Shown here: positions 1-9,357 of the stretch, one piece after another | Layout: the number at the start of each line of letters is the position of its first letter | How positions within the stretch are numbered: the first letter of the stretch is position 1 | Origin: Corallococcus sicarius | GTDB lineage: Bacteria > Myxococcota > Myxococcia > Myxococcales > Myxococcaceae | Direction: 5' to 3' | DNA: 64,000 bases | NCBI RefSeq assembly: GCF_003611735.1 | Contig: NZ_RAWG01000002.1 | Coordinates: 1-64,000, forward strand | Notes under the pieces: model-generated | Seen by the model: the letters and a program-made list of their open reading frames with translations, nothing else | What the model was told of the DNA's origin: nothing | Databases searched by the model: none | Translations under genes and position numbers: made by a program

Positions 1-20
1 GGGGGTACGGTAGGGGGGTG

Positions 21-557
21 ATGCCTTCCGTCCAACAGCTCCGCCCGTTCGCCTACGCGCCCGTCCAGGCGTTCCTGCAAGCCTCCGGTCCGGTGGTGCT
101 CATCCAGCAGCCACCGGAGCCGGTGTTCCAGCAGGTGGCGCTGCGGCTGGCGGAGGCGCGCACGGTGGGCATGGCGCACCGCTCAAGGCTGGTGGACCGG
201 CTGCTGGTGATGCTCCAGGGGTTCGACGCCCTGGAGGTGCACTTCCTGGGGCCGGAGTGGGACGGGCAGGAGCTGAAGGTGGGGCGCATGGAGGGCTGTG
301 CGCTGATGGTGCACGAGCCGTCGGTGTCGAAGCATCACGCGGTGCTGCGCTGGCACGCGGCGCAGGGCACGTGCTCCGTGCAGGACCTGGGCTCCATGAA
401 CGGCACGTGGCTGAACACGGCGGCGCTGGGTGAGGGCGAGGTGCGGCTGCTCACGGACGGCGATGCGCTGTCGTTCGGGGACGCGCAGTTCCTCTACCTG
501 CGGGCGGAGACGCTGCACTCGCACCTGCGGCTCGCGAGCCCGGGTGGGGGGATGTGA
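21..557 (+). CDS. FHA domain protein
   Basis: A 178-residue cytoplasmic protein with one C-terminal forkhead-associated domain, a phosphothreonine-binding module. Visible FHA hallmarks are VGRMEGC (first strand and Arg), PSVSKHHAVL (Ser/His binding loop), VQDLGSMNGTWLN (conserved Asn loop) and DGDALSFGDAQFLYL. The first 70 residues match nothing I recognise. The start at the ATG after a G-rich stretch is preferred over the adjoining upstream GTG. It ends 4 bases before the convergent immunity gene. It probably reads the state of a Hanks-type kinase, but no kinase is adjacent and its partner is unknown. Confidence 0.88.
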   Translation: MPSVQQLRPFAYAPVQAFLQASGPVVLIQQPPEPVFQQVALRLAEARTVGMAHRSRLVDRLLVMLQGFDALEVHFLGPEWDGQELKVGRMEGCALMVHEPSVSKHHAVLRWHAAQGTCSVQDLGSMNGTWLNTAALGEGEVRLLTDGDALSFGDAQFLYLRAETLHSHLRLASPGGGM

Positions 558-561
558 CGGG

Positions 562-1278
562 CTATTCGGCGGGCAGTTCCTGGTAGGTGACGTCCGCGGG
601 GCCCAGCCGCTGCACGACTTCGACGAAACGCTCGCTCACGACGTACGGGTTCGCGCCGTGATTGCCGAAGACGTCGAGCCCTTCGGGGATGGAGGAGCGC
701 AGCAGCCAGCGCTTCGGCGGCAGGTCGAACATCTCGGGGCGACCACAGACGTCACACGGGGGCGTCTTCCATTCTCCGATGCAGTCGGGGTGCAGCTTCG
801 CCAGCGGCCGCTTCTCCAGTTCGTAGAGCGCGGGCATGTTGCTTCGGCGGGACCTGAGCTCCATCCGGACCGCGATGATTCCGGTCAGGCCTTCGGCCTT
901 GAGCAGCTCGACCGCGTCCTCACGGAGGACCACTTCCCAGGGTGGATCGCAGGAGATGGGACCGAACTTGCCTCTCGCCGTTCCGACCATGGGACCGAAT
1001 GAGCTGCCTCCCTTGATGGGGATTTCGGGAGGAAGGAAGGGACGGATCAGGGCCACCAATCGCATGTACTCCGCGAAGCTCGTCGGCCCGGTCACCTGCG
1101 CGAGCATGGGTTCCTCCACGCCCGACAGATCCACCGACGGGTATGCTCCCATTCCCGCCCAGGTTCCGCACCGAGGGCACTCCACCCCTGGCAGGTGCCA
1201 TCGGCGGTGCGTCCGATACTCTCCGCTCCATTGCCATTCCGCGTCCCTGGGCGGGCCACGAATTTCGAAGTAGCGCAT
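562..1278 (-). CDS. SitI6-like double-CXXCG immunity protein (copy 1)
   Basis: A 238-residue protein of the myxobacterial double-CXXCG paralogous family (TIGR02264/Gmx_para_CXXCG), whose members are immunity partners of SitA-type lipoprotein toxins. The first knuckle is CPRCG (C34, C37) and the second CDVCG near residue 175, followed by PPKRW and a C-terminal SERFVEVVQRLGPADV segment shared with copy 2 at 28551-29264. No signal peptide, so it should act in the cytoplasm, where a delivered toxin would be neutralised. It starts 3 bases after the toxin stop, so the pair is one transcript. Function is inferred from family membership and gene order. Confidence 0.85.
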   Translation of the reverse strand: MRYFEIRGPPRDAEWQWSGEYRTHRRWHLPGVECPRCGTWAGMGAYPSVDLSGVEEPMLAQVTGPTSFAEYMRLVALIRPFLPPEIPIKGGSSFGPMVGTARGKFGPISCDPPWEVVLREDAVELLKAEGLTGIIAVRMELRSRRSNMPALYELEKRPLAKLHPDCIGEWKTPPCDVCGRPEMFDLPPKRWLLRSSIPEGLDVFGNHGANPYVVSERFVEVVQRLGPADVTYQELPAE

Positions 1279-1281
1279 GTC

Positions 1282-1983
1282 TCAGTTCTCGAAGGGCATG
1301 GGCATCAGGTCCACCTGCTGCCAGTAGGTCATCGTCAGTCCGAAGAGCCCATACTTCTGGATCATCCAGGAGGCATGTTCGAAATGACGTGGGATGCCCG
1401 CCTTGTCCCCTTCATCTTCGATGAAGTCCTTCCAGTCCTTGTTCCAAGGCCCACCCTTCGCACCGCGATGGATCCGCGCGTGAACCTCCGCATCGACCAA
1501 CAGGACGTACTTGTGGATGTTGATGTCCTTCCGGACAAAATGATCCTTGAACGCCTGCGGGAACATGTGGTGCCGCTCCTTCGGCCGCTTCGCCCACGCC
1601 TCCTTCGCCTCCTGGCGTCGTAGCTCGCTCGGCAGTTTCTCGCGCGGGTGCCAGCGGAACACCATGACGGGCACTGCGTCACCCGGCAGCCCCTGGGCGC
1701 TACCCCAGTTCCGCTGAGGCCCGCTGCCGGGCGCCACGAACACCGGCACCGCCGCCGTGGCGCCTCGCGTGCGCACCACCCGGTTGGGCGCCAAGTCCTC
1801 GCACCGGAACAGTGCGCAGACGTCGTCCTCGCACACGTGCGCAAGGCACTGGTCCTCGTCGCGGTCCTCGCACTCCTGTGACTCGTCCGCCTCCGCCCAC
1901 GCCTGCTCGGGTGAGAACGCCGGGGTCATCGGGGCCGACGCACACCCCGCCAGCAAGAACACCCACAGCCACCCCCCGCGCAT
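1282..1983 (-). CDS. SitA6-like polymorphic toxin lipoprotein (copy 1)
   Basis: A 233-residue lipoprotein of the TIGR02269/DUF2380 family, called SitA6 family in recent annotation. The lipobox is FLLAGC (Cys14). A Cys-rich stretch (residues 38-61) precedes a C-terminal domain with ERHHMFPQAF (H138, H139), INIHKYV (H157), DAEVHARIHRG (H168, H172) and GGPWNKDW, reading like a His/Asn-rich HNH-type nuclease, although no activity is shown here. SitA toxins pass between kin by TraA/B-mediated outer membrane exchange, and the cognate SitI protects. The start has a good GGAGG. No SitB-like lipoprotein lies beside it. Copy 2 at 27846-28550 is clearly homologous. Confidence 0.87.
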   Translation of the reverse strand: MRGGWLWVFLLAGCASAPMTPAFSPEQAWAEADESQECEDRDEDQCLAHVCEDDVCALFRCEDLAPNRVVRTRGATAAVPVFVAPGSGPQRNWGSAQGLPGDAVPVMVFRWHPREKLPSELRRQEAKEAWAKRPKERHHMFPQAFKDHFVRKDINIHKYVLLVDAEVHARIHRGAKGGPWNKDWKDFIEDEGDKAGIPRHFEHASWMIQKYGLFGLTMTYWQQVDLMPMPFEN

Positions 1984-2141
1984 GCCGCCTCCGACCTTGA
2001 ACTTCTTCCCCGTTATTCCACGCTCAGGTGCCAGCCGTGGTGTGCCGTGACCCAGGCGAGCAGGCCCGGTGTCGGTCGTCCAGCGCGCGGTCAGGGGCCC
2101 CGTTATCCTGGGGCCTCCTCACACGGAAGAGCGCTGACACG

Positions 2142-3326
2142 ATGGGAAGGCTCCTGGTCCTGCTGTTCGTCTACCTGAGCGCGTACCTCGTGCTGCGCAG
2201 GTTGTGGCCCGGCGTCATCCGCGGGTGGCGCCATGGCGTGCTGCTGGGCCTGATGGGGCTGTCGTTCGCGGCCTGGCTGGTGCCCGCGCTGACGGGTTAC
2301 GGCCTCCACCACACGCCCCCGCTCCTCGTGCCCGTGAAGCTGTTCGCCGTCAGCTGGAGCATCGCCTCGCTGCTGGTGATGCTGCTCGGCCTGCCGTTGC
2401 TCGGGATGTCGCTCTGGGGCGCACGCCGACGCCAGAGCACGCCCCCGCCCGTGAACCTGGAGCGCCGGGGCCTGCTGGTGAAGGCCGGGCAGGCCATGCC
2501 CGTGCTCGCCGTGAGCGCCAGCTCCGTGGGCGTCGCGGGTGGCAGCCTGGGCTTCACCGTGCGCGAGGTGGAGGTGAAGCTGCGCGGCCTCCCCGCCGCG
2601 CTCGAGGGCTTCCGCATCGGGCAGATCACCGACGTCCACGTAGGCCCCTTCATCAGCCCCGAGTACCTGCGCGGCGCCGTGGACGCGATGAACGCGGCCG
2701 GCGTGGACCTCCAGGTGATGACGGGCGACCTCATCGACGACGTGGGCCAGGTGGACGCCACGATGGCCGCCCTCGCCTCGAACACCGCCCGCCACGGCAT
2801 GCTCGCCGTCCTCGGCAACCACGAGCACTGGCGCGGGCTCGAAGAGGTGCTCGGCGGCTATGAGGCGCTGGCCCGTCGCAATGCCCCGGTCCGCCTGCTC
2901 GTGGACGAAACCCAGGTGCTGGAACACGCGGGCCAGCGCATCCGCGTGGTGGGCGTGGACTACCCCATGTCCAGGTCCAGGTCCGGCCGCAGCCAGCGCG
3001 TGCGCGACGAGCGCATGAAGGAGTCCGCGGAGGCGTCCTTCCAGGGCGGCGACCCGGACGACTTCGTCCTCTGCCTCTCCCACCACCCGGACTTCTTCTC
3101 CCACGCCGCCCAGCGCGGCGCCCGCCTCACGCTCGCCGGCCACACCCACGGCGGACAGGTGGCCTTCCTCGGGATTCCGCTGTTCGGCTTCGCCTTCAAG
3201 CACATGCTGGGGCGCTACCGCTTCCGCGACAGCCACCTCTACGTCTCCGGCGGCACCGGGCACTGGCTGCCCTTCCGCATCGGCGTGCCGCCGGAAGTGA
3301 CGCTGCTCACGCTGCGCGGCGCCTGA
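2142..3326 (+). CDS. Membrane-anchored metallophosphoesterase (YkuE-like)
   Basis: A 394-residue protein. Four or so hydrophobic N-terminal segments (residues 1-125) are followed by a calcineurin-like phosphoesterase domain. The dimetal motifs are complete and in order: ITDVHVG (DxH), GDLIDD, GNHEHW, LSHHPDFF and GHTHGGQV. This arrangement matches the YkuE-type family, whose characterised members hydrolyse UDP-linked lipid A precursors or act at the membrane; the substrate here is unknown. The ATG before GRLLVLLFVYL gives a clean first membrane helix, whereas an upstream in-frame start at 2028 would add an Arg-rich tail without hydrophobic character. Divergent from the first SitA6 gene. Confidence 0.88.
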   Translation: MGRLLVLLFVYLSAYLVLRRLWPGVIRGWRHGVLLGLMGLSFAAWLVPALTGYGLHHTPPLLVPVKLFAVSWSIASLLVMLLGLPLLGMSLWGARRRQSTPPPVNLERRGLLVKAGQAMPVLAVSASSVGVAGGSLGFTVREVEVKLRGLPAALEGFRIGQITDVHVGPFISPEYLRGAVDAMNAAGVDLQVMTGDLIDDVGQVDATMAALASNTARHGMLAVLGNHEHWRGLEEVLGGYEALARRNAPVRLLVDETQVLEHAGQRIRVVGVDYPMSRSRSGRSQRVRDERMKESAEASFQGGDPDDFVLCLSHHPDFFSHAAQRGARLTLAGHTHGGQVAFLGIPLFGFAFKHMLGRYRFRDSHLYVSGGTGHWLPFRIGVPPEVTLLTLRGA

Positions 3327-3343
3327 GCGGCACCGCGCGCGGA

Positions 3344-6300
3344 CTACGGCGAAGGCGCGACGAGTCGCAGGGGCGCATCCCGCCCCATCGCGATGAACGG
3401 GGCCCAGTAGTGCGGATGCGGGTGCGCGCCCCGCACCTCGCGCATCGCCTCGCGCAATGCCGTGGCCGTGCCCAGGCCCGCCAGCAGGTGGCGGTAATAG
3501 GTCTCCATCAGCACGCGGGTCGCCGCGTCATCCACCTTCCACAGGCTCATCACCACCGTCTCCGCTCCCGCCACGAGGAAGGCCCGGCGCAGCCCGTAGA
3601 CCCCCTGCCCCCGCCGGACGTCGCCCCGGCCGGTGTCGCACGCGGACAGGACCACCAGCTGGGTGCCCCACAGGTCCAGTCCCGCCAGCTCCAGCGCCGT
3701 CACCAACGCGCTGCCGGACGATGCGCTGGGCGCGGCCCGGGGCTTCTGCGCGTTGGCCCCCGCGAAGAGCAGGCCGGAGCGCAGCAGCGGATCCGGCGGA
3801 GGCTGCGCGAGCGGATCCTCGCCCAGCGCGCCAAACTTCGCGAGCGCGCGGGAGCGCTCCGGAGCGACCGCGTCCTCCAGGAAGAAGCCGTGGGTGGCCA
3901 GGTGGAGGATGCCGGGCGTGGGCATCCGCAAGAGCCGCTCCCGGGTCGCCTCCGGGCCCAGGAAGAGCTGGGCCTGGGGAATCAGCCGCTGGATGGCCTC
4001 GGCCTCCTGACGCGAGCCCGGCAGCGGAACCAGGTTCCAGTCCCGGGGCACCTGCGCCGCGAGCCCTGACGAGACGGAGCGCTCGGGCCACAGGGGCGGC
4101 GCCTTCATGGGGGCCACGGGCGTGGCGTTGAAGGCCGGATCCGCGAGGACGACCACGGAGGAGGCAGGGGCGGAGCGCTGCGGACGGGGCAGCAGGTCCT
4201 TGCCGGAGGTGAGGTAGGTGAAGTCGTGGGTGTCGACAAGGAACCGCTGGCCGTCGTGGAGCGCGGCGAAGGGCACCAGGGCCAGCTGACCGTCCGGTGA
4301 GATGAAGAGGCGGTGCGCGTCGCCCAGCAGCGGGAGCAGGGGCCGGAAGGCGAGCTGGTAGAGCGCGGCGGCCTCGGGCTCGAAGCTGGCATCCTGACGG
4401 GCCAGGGCATCTCGCATGCGCGAGGCGGCCGCTTCGATGGGGCCCGCCGGACCGAGGTCGAGGGTGCGGATGCTCGCGTCGGGCAGGAGCACCAGGGCCA
4501 GACAGCGCAGCCGCGGCCCGGCGGTGCCTCGCCCGGACACGAGGGGGCGATCCTCGTAGGTGATGAACTCCACGAGCGCCCCGTCCCCAGGCAGGGCCGC
4601 GGCGACACGGTCGACGATGTCCGCGGGGGACGGCAGCGCGGCCAGCGCGCGCAGGGGGGCGGAGCGCCGGGCGAGGGTGGCTTCGAGCGCGTCACCCTGC
4701 TCGGCGAGGGCCTGGAGCCGCTGCCGGTAGACCTTCAGCGGCAGCACGCCGGGGCCCTGGAGCGACAGGCTGGCCAGCTGGGTGCGCAGGCTTCGCAGCT
4801 GCTCGAAGGTGCCGCGCTCCTCCGCGCCCAGGCTCTGGTAGACGGCCCGGGAGATGTCGGCGGTCTCCTCGACGGAGCGCCCCTTGAGCAGCAGCGCGGC
4901 GCTCAAGGCGAGGCGGCGCACGTCGGCGGAGTCGGGGTGCGCGCGCAGCAGCGCGTAGAGGCGCTCCTCGTCGGCGCGCAGCAGTTGGAGGAAGCTGGCC
5001 AGGCGCGCCTCGGAGAAGTCGAGCGCCTCCCTGCGCAGGCGCTGCTCGGACACGGTGAAGGCGCGCGTGAGCAACGGCACGGCCGCGTCCAGGCGAGCTT
5101 GAGCCAGCCGGAGGAAGGCCAGGTTGTTGAGCGAAGCGGCGAGCCCCGGATGGTCCCTGCCGAGCACCGCCTCCCGGATGGCGAGCGCGCGCTCGTAGAG
5201 CGGCTCCGCCCGGTCATACCGACCCTGCTCCCGGTGGAGCGTGGCGAGGTTGCTGAGCAGTCCCGCGACGTCGGGGTGGTTCTTGCCCACGCTCTCTTCC
5301 CACAGGACGAGGGCGCGCGCGTAGAGCGGTTCGGCCCGGGCGTACTGTCCCTGGTCCCGGTAGAGGGTGGCCAGGTTGTTGAGCAGGGCCGCGACGTGGG
5401 GATGGCGCTCGCCGAGCGTCCCCTCCCACAGCCTGAGCGCGCGCACGTAGAGCGGCTCCGCCCGGTGGTGCATCCCCCGCGCGAGGTAGAGGCTGGCCAG
5501 GTTGTTGAGCGAAGCGGCGAGGTCCGCGGGGTTGCCGTCCGAGGCCGCTTCCTGGAGGGCGATGGCGCGCACGTAGAGCGGCTCCGCCCGGTCGTAGATG
5601 CCCTGCTCCTGGTAGAGGTTGGCGAGGCTGTTGAGGGACTCGGCGACGTCCGGGTGCTTCTTGCCGAGCGCCTCCTCCCGGAGCGCGAGCGCGCGCACGT
5701 AGAGTGACTCCGCCCGGGCGTACTGCCCCTGGTCCTGGTAGAGCGTGGCCAGGTTGTTGAGCGAAGCCGCGAGGTCCGGGTGCTCCTTGCCAAGCTCCGC
5801 CTCCCGGAGTGCCAGCGCGCGGAGGTAGAGCGGTTCGGCCCGGGCGTACGCCCCCTGCTCCCGGTAGAGCAGGGCGAGGTTGTTGAGGGAGTCGGCGACG
5901 TCGGGGTGGTCCTTGCCGAGCACCGTTTCGCGCAGGGTGAGCGCGCGCACGTAGAGAGGCTCCGCCCGGCTGTACAGCCCGCGCTCCTGGTAGAGATTGG
6001 CCAGGCTGTTGAGCGAGTTGGAGAGGGCGGACTGGTTCCGGTTGAGGGTCAATTCCTGGCTGAGGAGGGCGCGCCCGGAGAGCCGCCGGTCCTTGCCGAA
6101 CATGCTCTGGCGCCGGCCGAGCGCGTGCCCGTGCCCGTAGAACCCCCCGGCATGGCGGTCCAGCTCCATCTCCGGAGAGGAGGTGAAGGCGAGGAGTCGG
6201 ACCGCGGTGACGGACGCCAGGGTGTCGTGGTCCACGGCCGTCTCCCGGATGACGAGCGCGCGCTCCAGGCGTTTCTCAGCCCGCTCGAAGTCCCCCTGGA

Positions 6301-6559
6301 GCCGGTGCAGCTCCCCCAGCAGGTGCAGACAGTGGGCGACCTCCGGATGGGCGCTGCCGAGCACCGACTCCCCCAGCGCGAGCGCGCGCTCGGCCAGCGC
6401 CAGGGCCTCTGTGTACCGGCCCTCGTCGTACAGGACGATGGCCTGGGTATAGGCCTCGCGGGCCTCCTCCAGCCGGGCCTCCGGAGACTCGCCTCCAGCG
6501 GGCATTCTCGCGGCGCAGCCCAGGGCCAGCACCACCATCCATCCGAGAATCCACCGCAT
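3344..6559 (-). CDS. TPR-CHAT domain lipoprotein (caspase-like protease)
   Basis: A 1071-residue protein. The start MRWILGW gives a signal peptide with a VLALGC lipobox; an upstream in-frame start would bury it. A TPR pair is followed by a non-repetitive stretch and then about eight consecutive 42-residue kinesin-light-chain-type TPRs (residues ~183-490, core SLNNLALLYREQG..ARAEPLY), a helical linker, and a C-terminal CHAT domain (~residues 760-1065). The CHAT caspase-like dyad is visible: His890 in LHLATHGFF and Cys974 in LSACDTGRG. The KLC-TPR array plausibly binds a partner that controls the protease. A lipoprotein anchor is unusual, since most described CHAT effectors are cytoplasmic. No partner gene is adjacent. 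Confidence 0.9.
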   Translation of the reverse strand: MRWILGWMVVLALGCAARMPAGGESPEARLEEAREAYTQAIVLYDEGRYTEALALAERALALGESVLGSAHPEVAHCLHLLGELHRLQGDFERAEKRLERALVIRETAVDHDTLASVTAVRLLAFTSSPEMELDRHAGGFYGHGHALGRRQSMFGKDRRLSGRALLSQELTLNRNQSALSNSLNSLANLYQERGLYSRAEPLYVRALTLRETVLGKDHPDVADSLNNLALLYREQGAYARAEPLYLRALALREAELGKEHPDLAASLNNLATLYQDQGQYARAESLYVRALALREEALGKKHPDVAESLNSLANLYQEQGIYDRAEPLYVRAIALQEAASDGNPADLAASLNNLASLYLARGMHHRAEPLYVRALRLWEGTLGERHPHVAALLNNLATLYRDQGQYARAEPLYARALVLWEESVGKNHPDVAGLLSNLATLHREQGRYDRAEPLYERALAIREAVLGRDHPGLAASLNNLAFLRLAQARLDAAVPLLTRAFTVSEQRLRREALDFSEARLASFLQLLRADEERLYALLRAHPDSADVRRLALSAALLLKGRSVEETADISRAVYQSLGAEERGTFEQLRSLRTQLASLSLQGPGVLPLKVYRQRLQALAEQGDALEATLARRSAPLRALAALPSPADIVDRVAAALPGDGALVEFITYEDRPLVSGRGTAGPRLRCLALVLLPDASIRTLDLGPAGPIEAAASRMRDALARQDASFEPEAAALYQLAFRPLLPLLGDAHRLFISPDGQLALVPFAALHDGQRFLVDTHDFTYLTSGKDLLPRPQRSAPASSVVVLADPAFNATPVAPMKAPPLWPERSVSSGLAAQVPRDWNLVPLPGSRQEAEAIQRLIPQAQLFLGPEATRERLLRMPTPGILHLATHGFFLEDAVAPERSRALAKFGALGEDPLAQPPPDPLLRSGLLFAGANAQKPRAAPSASSGSALVTALELAGLDLWGTQLVVLSACDTGRGDVRRGQGVYGLRRAFLVAGAETVVMSLWKVDDAATRVLMETYYRHLLAGLGTATALREAMREVRGAHPHPHYWAPFIAMGRDAPLRLVAPSP

Positions 6560-6670
6560 GATTCGGCTCCTCCTCCGGGACCGACCGGGGGCCCGCGACG
6601 GGCCAGCGTCCCTGGAGAGCCCGGGAGCGGAGAAATCATGCAGCACGTCCCGCGCGTGGGTGGAGGGTGC

Positions 6671-7303
6671 CTACTGACCGTAGCCCTTGAACTGCTCGAA
6701 CACGCGCGCCATCTCCGCGTCGTCCAGCACCACGGGCTCGCCCACCTGGAGCGCGCGCCAGTACATGGCCGCCAGCGTCTCCACCTCCACCGCCAGCTTG
6801 TAGGCCGCCGGCAGATCCACGCCCACCGCCACGAGGCCGTGGTTCGCGAGCAGGCACGCCTTGCGGCCCTCCAGCGCCACCATCATGTGCCGCGCCAGCT
6901 CCGGCGTGCCGAAGGTCGCGTACTCCGCGCACCGCACGTCCGTACCGCCCGCCGCGGAGACCATGTAGTGGAACGCCGGGATGCCCCGGCGCAGACACGC
7001 CAGCGTGGTGCTGAACATGCTGTGCGAGTGCAGCACCGCGCCCACCTCCGGACGCGCCACCAGGATGTCGTGATGTAGCCGCCACTCCGACGACGGCTTG
7101 CGCGGCCCTTCGTGCGTGCCATCGAAGCGCATGAGGACCAGGTCCTCCGGCGTCATCGTCTCGTAGTTCATCCCCGAGGGCGTGAGGAGGAAGCCGCCCT
7201 CCACCCGCTGGCTCAGGTTGCCCGACGTGCCCTGGTTCAGCCCGGAGGTGTTCATCCGTCGCGCGGTGACCACCATCGCCTCGCGCAGCGCTCCGTGCCC
7301 CAT
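6671..7303 (-). CDS. Class II aldolase, FucA-like, last gene of the methionine salvage operon
   Basis: A 210-residue class II aldolase/adducin-family protein. Motifs: TSGNLSQR near the N-terminus, SSEWRLH (candidate catalytic Glu), LHSHSMFST (metal His pair) and ANHGLVAVG (third metal His). Its ATG overlaps the mtnA stop by one base (TGATG), implying coupled translation. It is distinct from mtnB at 10598-11227 in the same operon. Position next to mtnA suggests that it cleaves 5-methylthioribulose-1-phosphate or 5-deoxyribulose-1-phosphate to dihydroxyacetone phosphate and an aldehyde, as in the DHAP shunt (Ald2). A fuculose- or ribulose-phosphate aldolase is the alternative; substrate is inferred. 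Confidence 0.85.
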   Translation of the reverse strand: MGHGALREAMVVTARRMNTSGLNQGTSGNLSQRVEGGFLLTPSGMNYETMTPEDLVLMRFDGTHEGPRKPSSEWRLHHDILVARPEVGAVLHSHSMFSTTLACLRRGIPAFHYMVSAAGGTDVRCAEYATFGTPELARHMMVALEGRKACLLANHGLVAVGVDLPAAYKLAVEVETLAAMYWRALQVGEPVVLDDAEMARVFEQFKGYGQ

Positions 7304-8418
7304 CACTTCGAAAGACTCCGCCCCGCGCGCCGCTCCGGGAAGAGCGACAAGAGCCCCTCCTCCGTCGCCGCACACACGCCCCGCTCGGTGATGAGCGCCG
7401 TGACGAGCCGCGCGGGCGTCACGTCGAACGCGTAGTTCGCCGCGGTGCTCCCCTGCGGGGTGATGCGCACCGTGGCGATGTCCCCCGACGGCAGCCGGCC
7501 CGTCACGTCGCTGAGCTCCGTGCCCTCGCGCTGCTCGATGGGGATCTGCTTCACGCCGTCTTGAATGGTCCAGTCCACCGTGGGCGACGGCAGCGCGACG
7601 TAGAACGGCACCCCGTTGTCCTTCGCCGCGAGCGCCTTCAGGTAGGTGCCAATCTTGTTCGCCACGTCGCCGTGCGCCGTCGTGCGGTCCGTCCCGACGA
7701 TGCACAGGTCCACGTCCCCGTGCTGCATCAGGTGGCCGCCCACGTTGTCCGCGATGACGGTGTGCGGGACGCCGTGCTGGCCCAGCTCCCACGCCGTCAG
7801 CACCGCGCCCTGGTTGCGAGGCCGCGTCTCATCCACCCAGATGTGCACCGGCAGGCCCGCGTCGTGCGCCAGGTACATGGGCGCGAGCGCCGTGCCCCAG
7901 TCCACCGTCGCGAGCCACCCCGCGTTGCAGTGCGTGAGCACGTTGAGCCGCCCCTTGCGGCCCTTCTTGTCCCACGCCTCCTGGAACAACTTCAGCCCGT
8001 GCTCGCCAATGGCCCGGTTGATGGCCACGTCCTCGTCGCACAGCGCCGCCGCGTGCTGGTACGCCGCCGCCACCCGCTCCGAGGGCTTCAGCGGCGTCAA
8101 CACGTGCCGCATCCCATCCAGCGCCCAGTGCAGGTTCACCGCCGTGGGGCGCGTGGCCCGGAGCATCGTCAGCGCGCGCTCCAGCGCGGCGTCGGACGCA
8201 TCCTCGCGCATGGCCAGACACACGCCGTACGCCGCCGTGGCGCCAATCAGCGGCGCGCCCCGCACGAGCATGCTGCGGATGGCGTGGCCCGCCTCGTCCG
8301 CCGTCTGGAGCTTCACCTTCACGAACGCATGGGGCAGGCGCGTCTGGTCGATGACGCCCACGGACCACCCGTCGGACTCGACCCAGATGGAGCGCATCGG
8401 CTCGCCTTGGACTTTCAT
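7303..8418 (-). CDS. mtnA: S-methyl-5-thioribose-1-phosphate isomerase
   Basis: A 371-residue eIF-2B-related isomerase converting 5-methylthioribose-1-phosphate to 5-methylthioribulose-1-phosphate in methionine salvage. Family motifs are intact: [13 protein letters not shown], the catalytic Cys in [26 protein letters not shown], the catalytic Asp in [18 protein letters not shown], and PSPTVDW. The start MKVQGEPM lies 8 bases after an AAGGAG; an upstream in-frame start would add an Arg/Pro-rich extension overlapping mtnP. It is 17 bases downstream of mtnP and overlaps the following aldolase gene by one base. Confidence 0.96.
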   Translation of the reverse strand: MKVQGEPMRSIWVESDGWSVGVIDQTRLPHAFVKVKLQTADEAGHAIRSMLVRGAPLIGATAAYGVCLAMREDASDAALERALTMLRATRPTAVNLHWALDGMRHVLTPLKPSERVAAAYQHAAALCDEDVAINRAIGEHGLKLFQEAWDKKGRKGRLNVLTHCNAGWLATVDWGTALAPMYLAHDAGLPVHIWVDETRPRNQGAVLTAWELGQHGVPHTVIADNVGGHLMQHGDVDLCIVGTDRTTAHGDVANKIGTYLKALAAKDNGVPFYVALPSPTVDWTIQDGVKQIPIEQREGTELSDVTGRLPSGDIATVRITPQGSTAANYAFDVTPARLVTALITERGVCAATEEGLLSLFPERRAGRSLSK

Positions 8419-8435
8419 CGCCGTGTCTCCTTCGT

Positions 8436-9320
8436 TCAGCGCTTGAGGACGCGGCCCGCCACCGCGGAGAGCTTCTCCACCAGGGCCGGGTCGCGCACTT
8501 CCGGAGCGGTCATGATGGCGTGGTCCAACGCGTTCTGGCAGCCGCTGCGGCACGGGGCGCCATGGGTGTTCACGAGCGGCGCCACGTTCTTCACCAGCCC
8601 GCGCGCCTTGCCCGCGTTGCCCAGCAGCACCGCCACCACCTGGTCCACCGTCACCGCGTCGTGGTCCGGATGCCAGCAGTCGAAGTCCGTGACCATCGAC
8701 ACGCTCGCGTAGCAGATCTCCGCTTCACGGGCGAGCTTGGCCTCCGGCATGTTCGTCATGCCAATCACATCACAACCCCACTGCCGGTACAGCTTGCTCT
8801 CCGCCAGCGTGGAGAACTGCGGGCCCTCCATCACCAGGTACGTGCCGCCGCGCACGAGCTTGATGTCCAATCCCTCGCACGCCGCCACCACCGCGTCGCC
8901 CAGGCGCGAACACACCGGCTTCGCCATGGACACGTGCGCCACCAGCCCCGTGGAGAAGAAGCTCTTCACGCGGGAGAAGGTGCGGTCCACGAACTGATCC
9001 ACCACCACGAAGGTGCCCGGCGGCAGGTCCTCGCGCAGGCTGCCCACCGCGGAGATGGACAGGATGTCCGTCACGCCGCTGCGCTTCAACGCGTCGATGT
9101 TCGCCCGGAAGTTCAGCTCCGAGGGCGGGATGCGGTGCCCCCGCCCGTGGCGCGGCAGGAACACCACCGGCTGGTCGCCAATGCGCCCGAAGCAGAACTC
9201 GTCCGACGTCTCACCGAAGGGCGACGCCACCCGGCGCCACGACACATCCGTGAGGCCGTCAATCTGGTACAGGCCGCTGCCGCCGATGATGCCCAGCACG
9301 GGCGGGTTGGAACTCGACAT
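8436..9320 (-). CDS. mtnP: S-methyl-5'-thioadenosine phosphorylase
   Basis: A 294-residue purine nucleoside phosphorylase family enzyme splitting methylthioadenosine with phosphate into adenine and methylthioribose-1-phosphate. Motifs: GIIGGSGLY at the N-terminus, LPRHGRGH (phosphate-binding His), [18 protein letters not shown], and [19 protein letters not shown] ending in the base-binding TDFDCWH stretch. The length is usual for MtnP. Because MtnP yields the phosphorylated sugar directly, the operon needs no MtnK kinase, and none is present. It lies between mtnC (37 bases upstream) and mtnA (17 bases downstream) on the same transcript. Confidence 0.95.
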   Translation of the reverse strand: MSSSNPPVLGIIGGSGLYQIDGLTDVSWRRVASPFGETSDEFCFGRIGDQPVVFLPRHGRGHRIPPSELNFRANIDALKRSGVTDILSISAVGSLREDLPPGTFVVVDQFVDRTFSRVKSFFSTGLVAHVSMAKPVCSRLGDAVVAACEGLDIKLVRGGTYLVMEGPQFSTLAESKLYRQWGCDVIGMTNMPEAKLAREAEICYASVSMVTDFDCWHPDHDAVTVDQVVAVLLGNAGKARGLVKNVAPLVNTHGAPCRSGCQNALDHAIMTAPEVRDPALVEKLSAVAGRVLKR

Positions 9321-9357
9321 GGTGGAGACTCCGGAAGGGGGACGGCTCAAGCGAACT

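Noticed and set aside
2028-2141. Upstream in-frame extension of the phosphoesterase
   Set aside because: Arg/Ser/Pro-rich segment without hydrophobic character before a clean membrane start at 2142.
5100-6040. Regular 126-bp DNA repeats
   Set aside because: They are the coding repeats of 42-residue TPRs in the CHAT protein, not a separate element.
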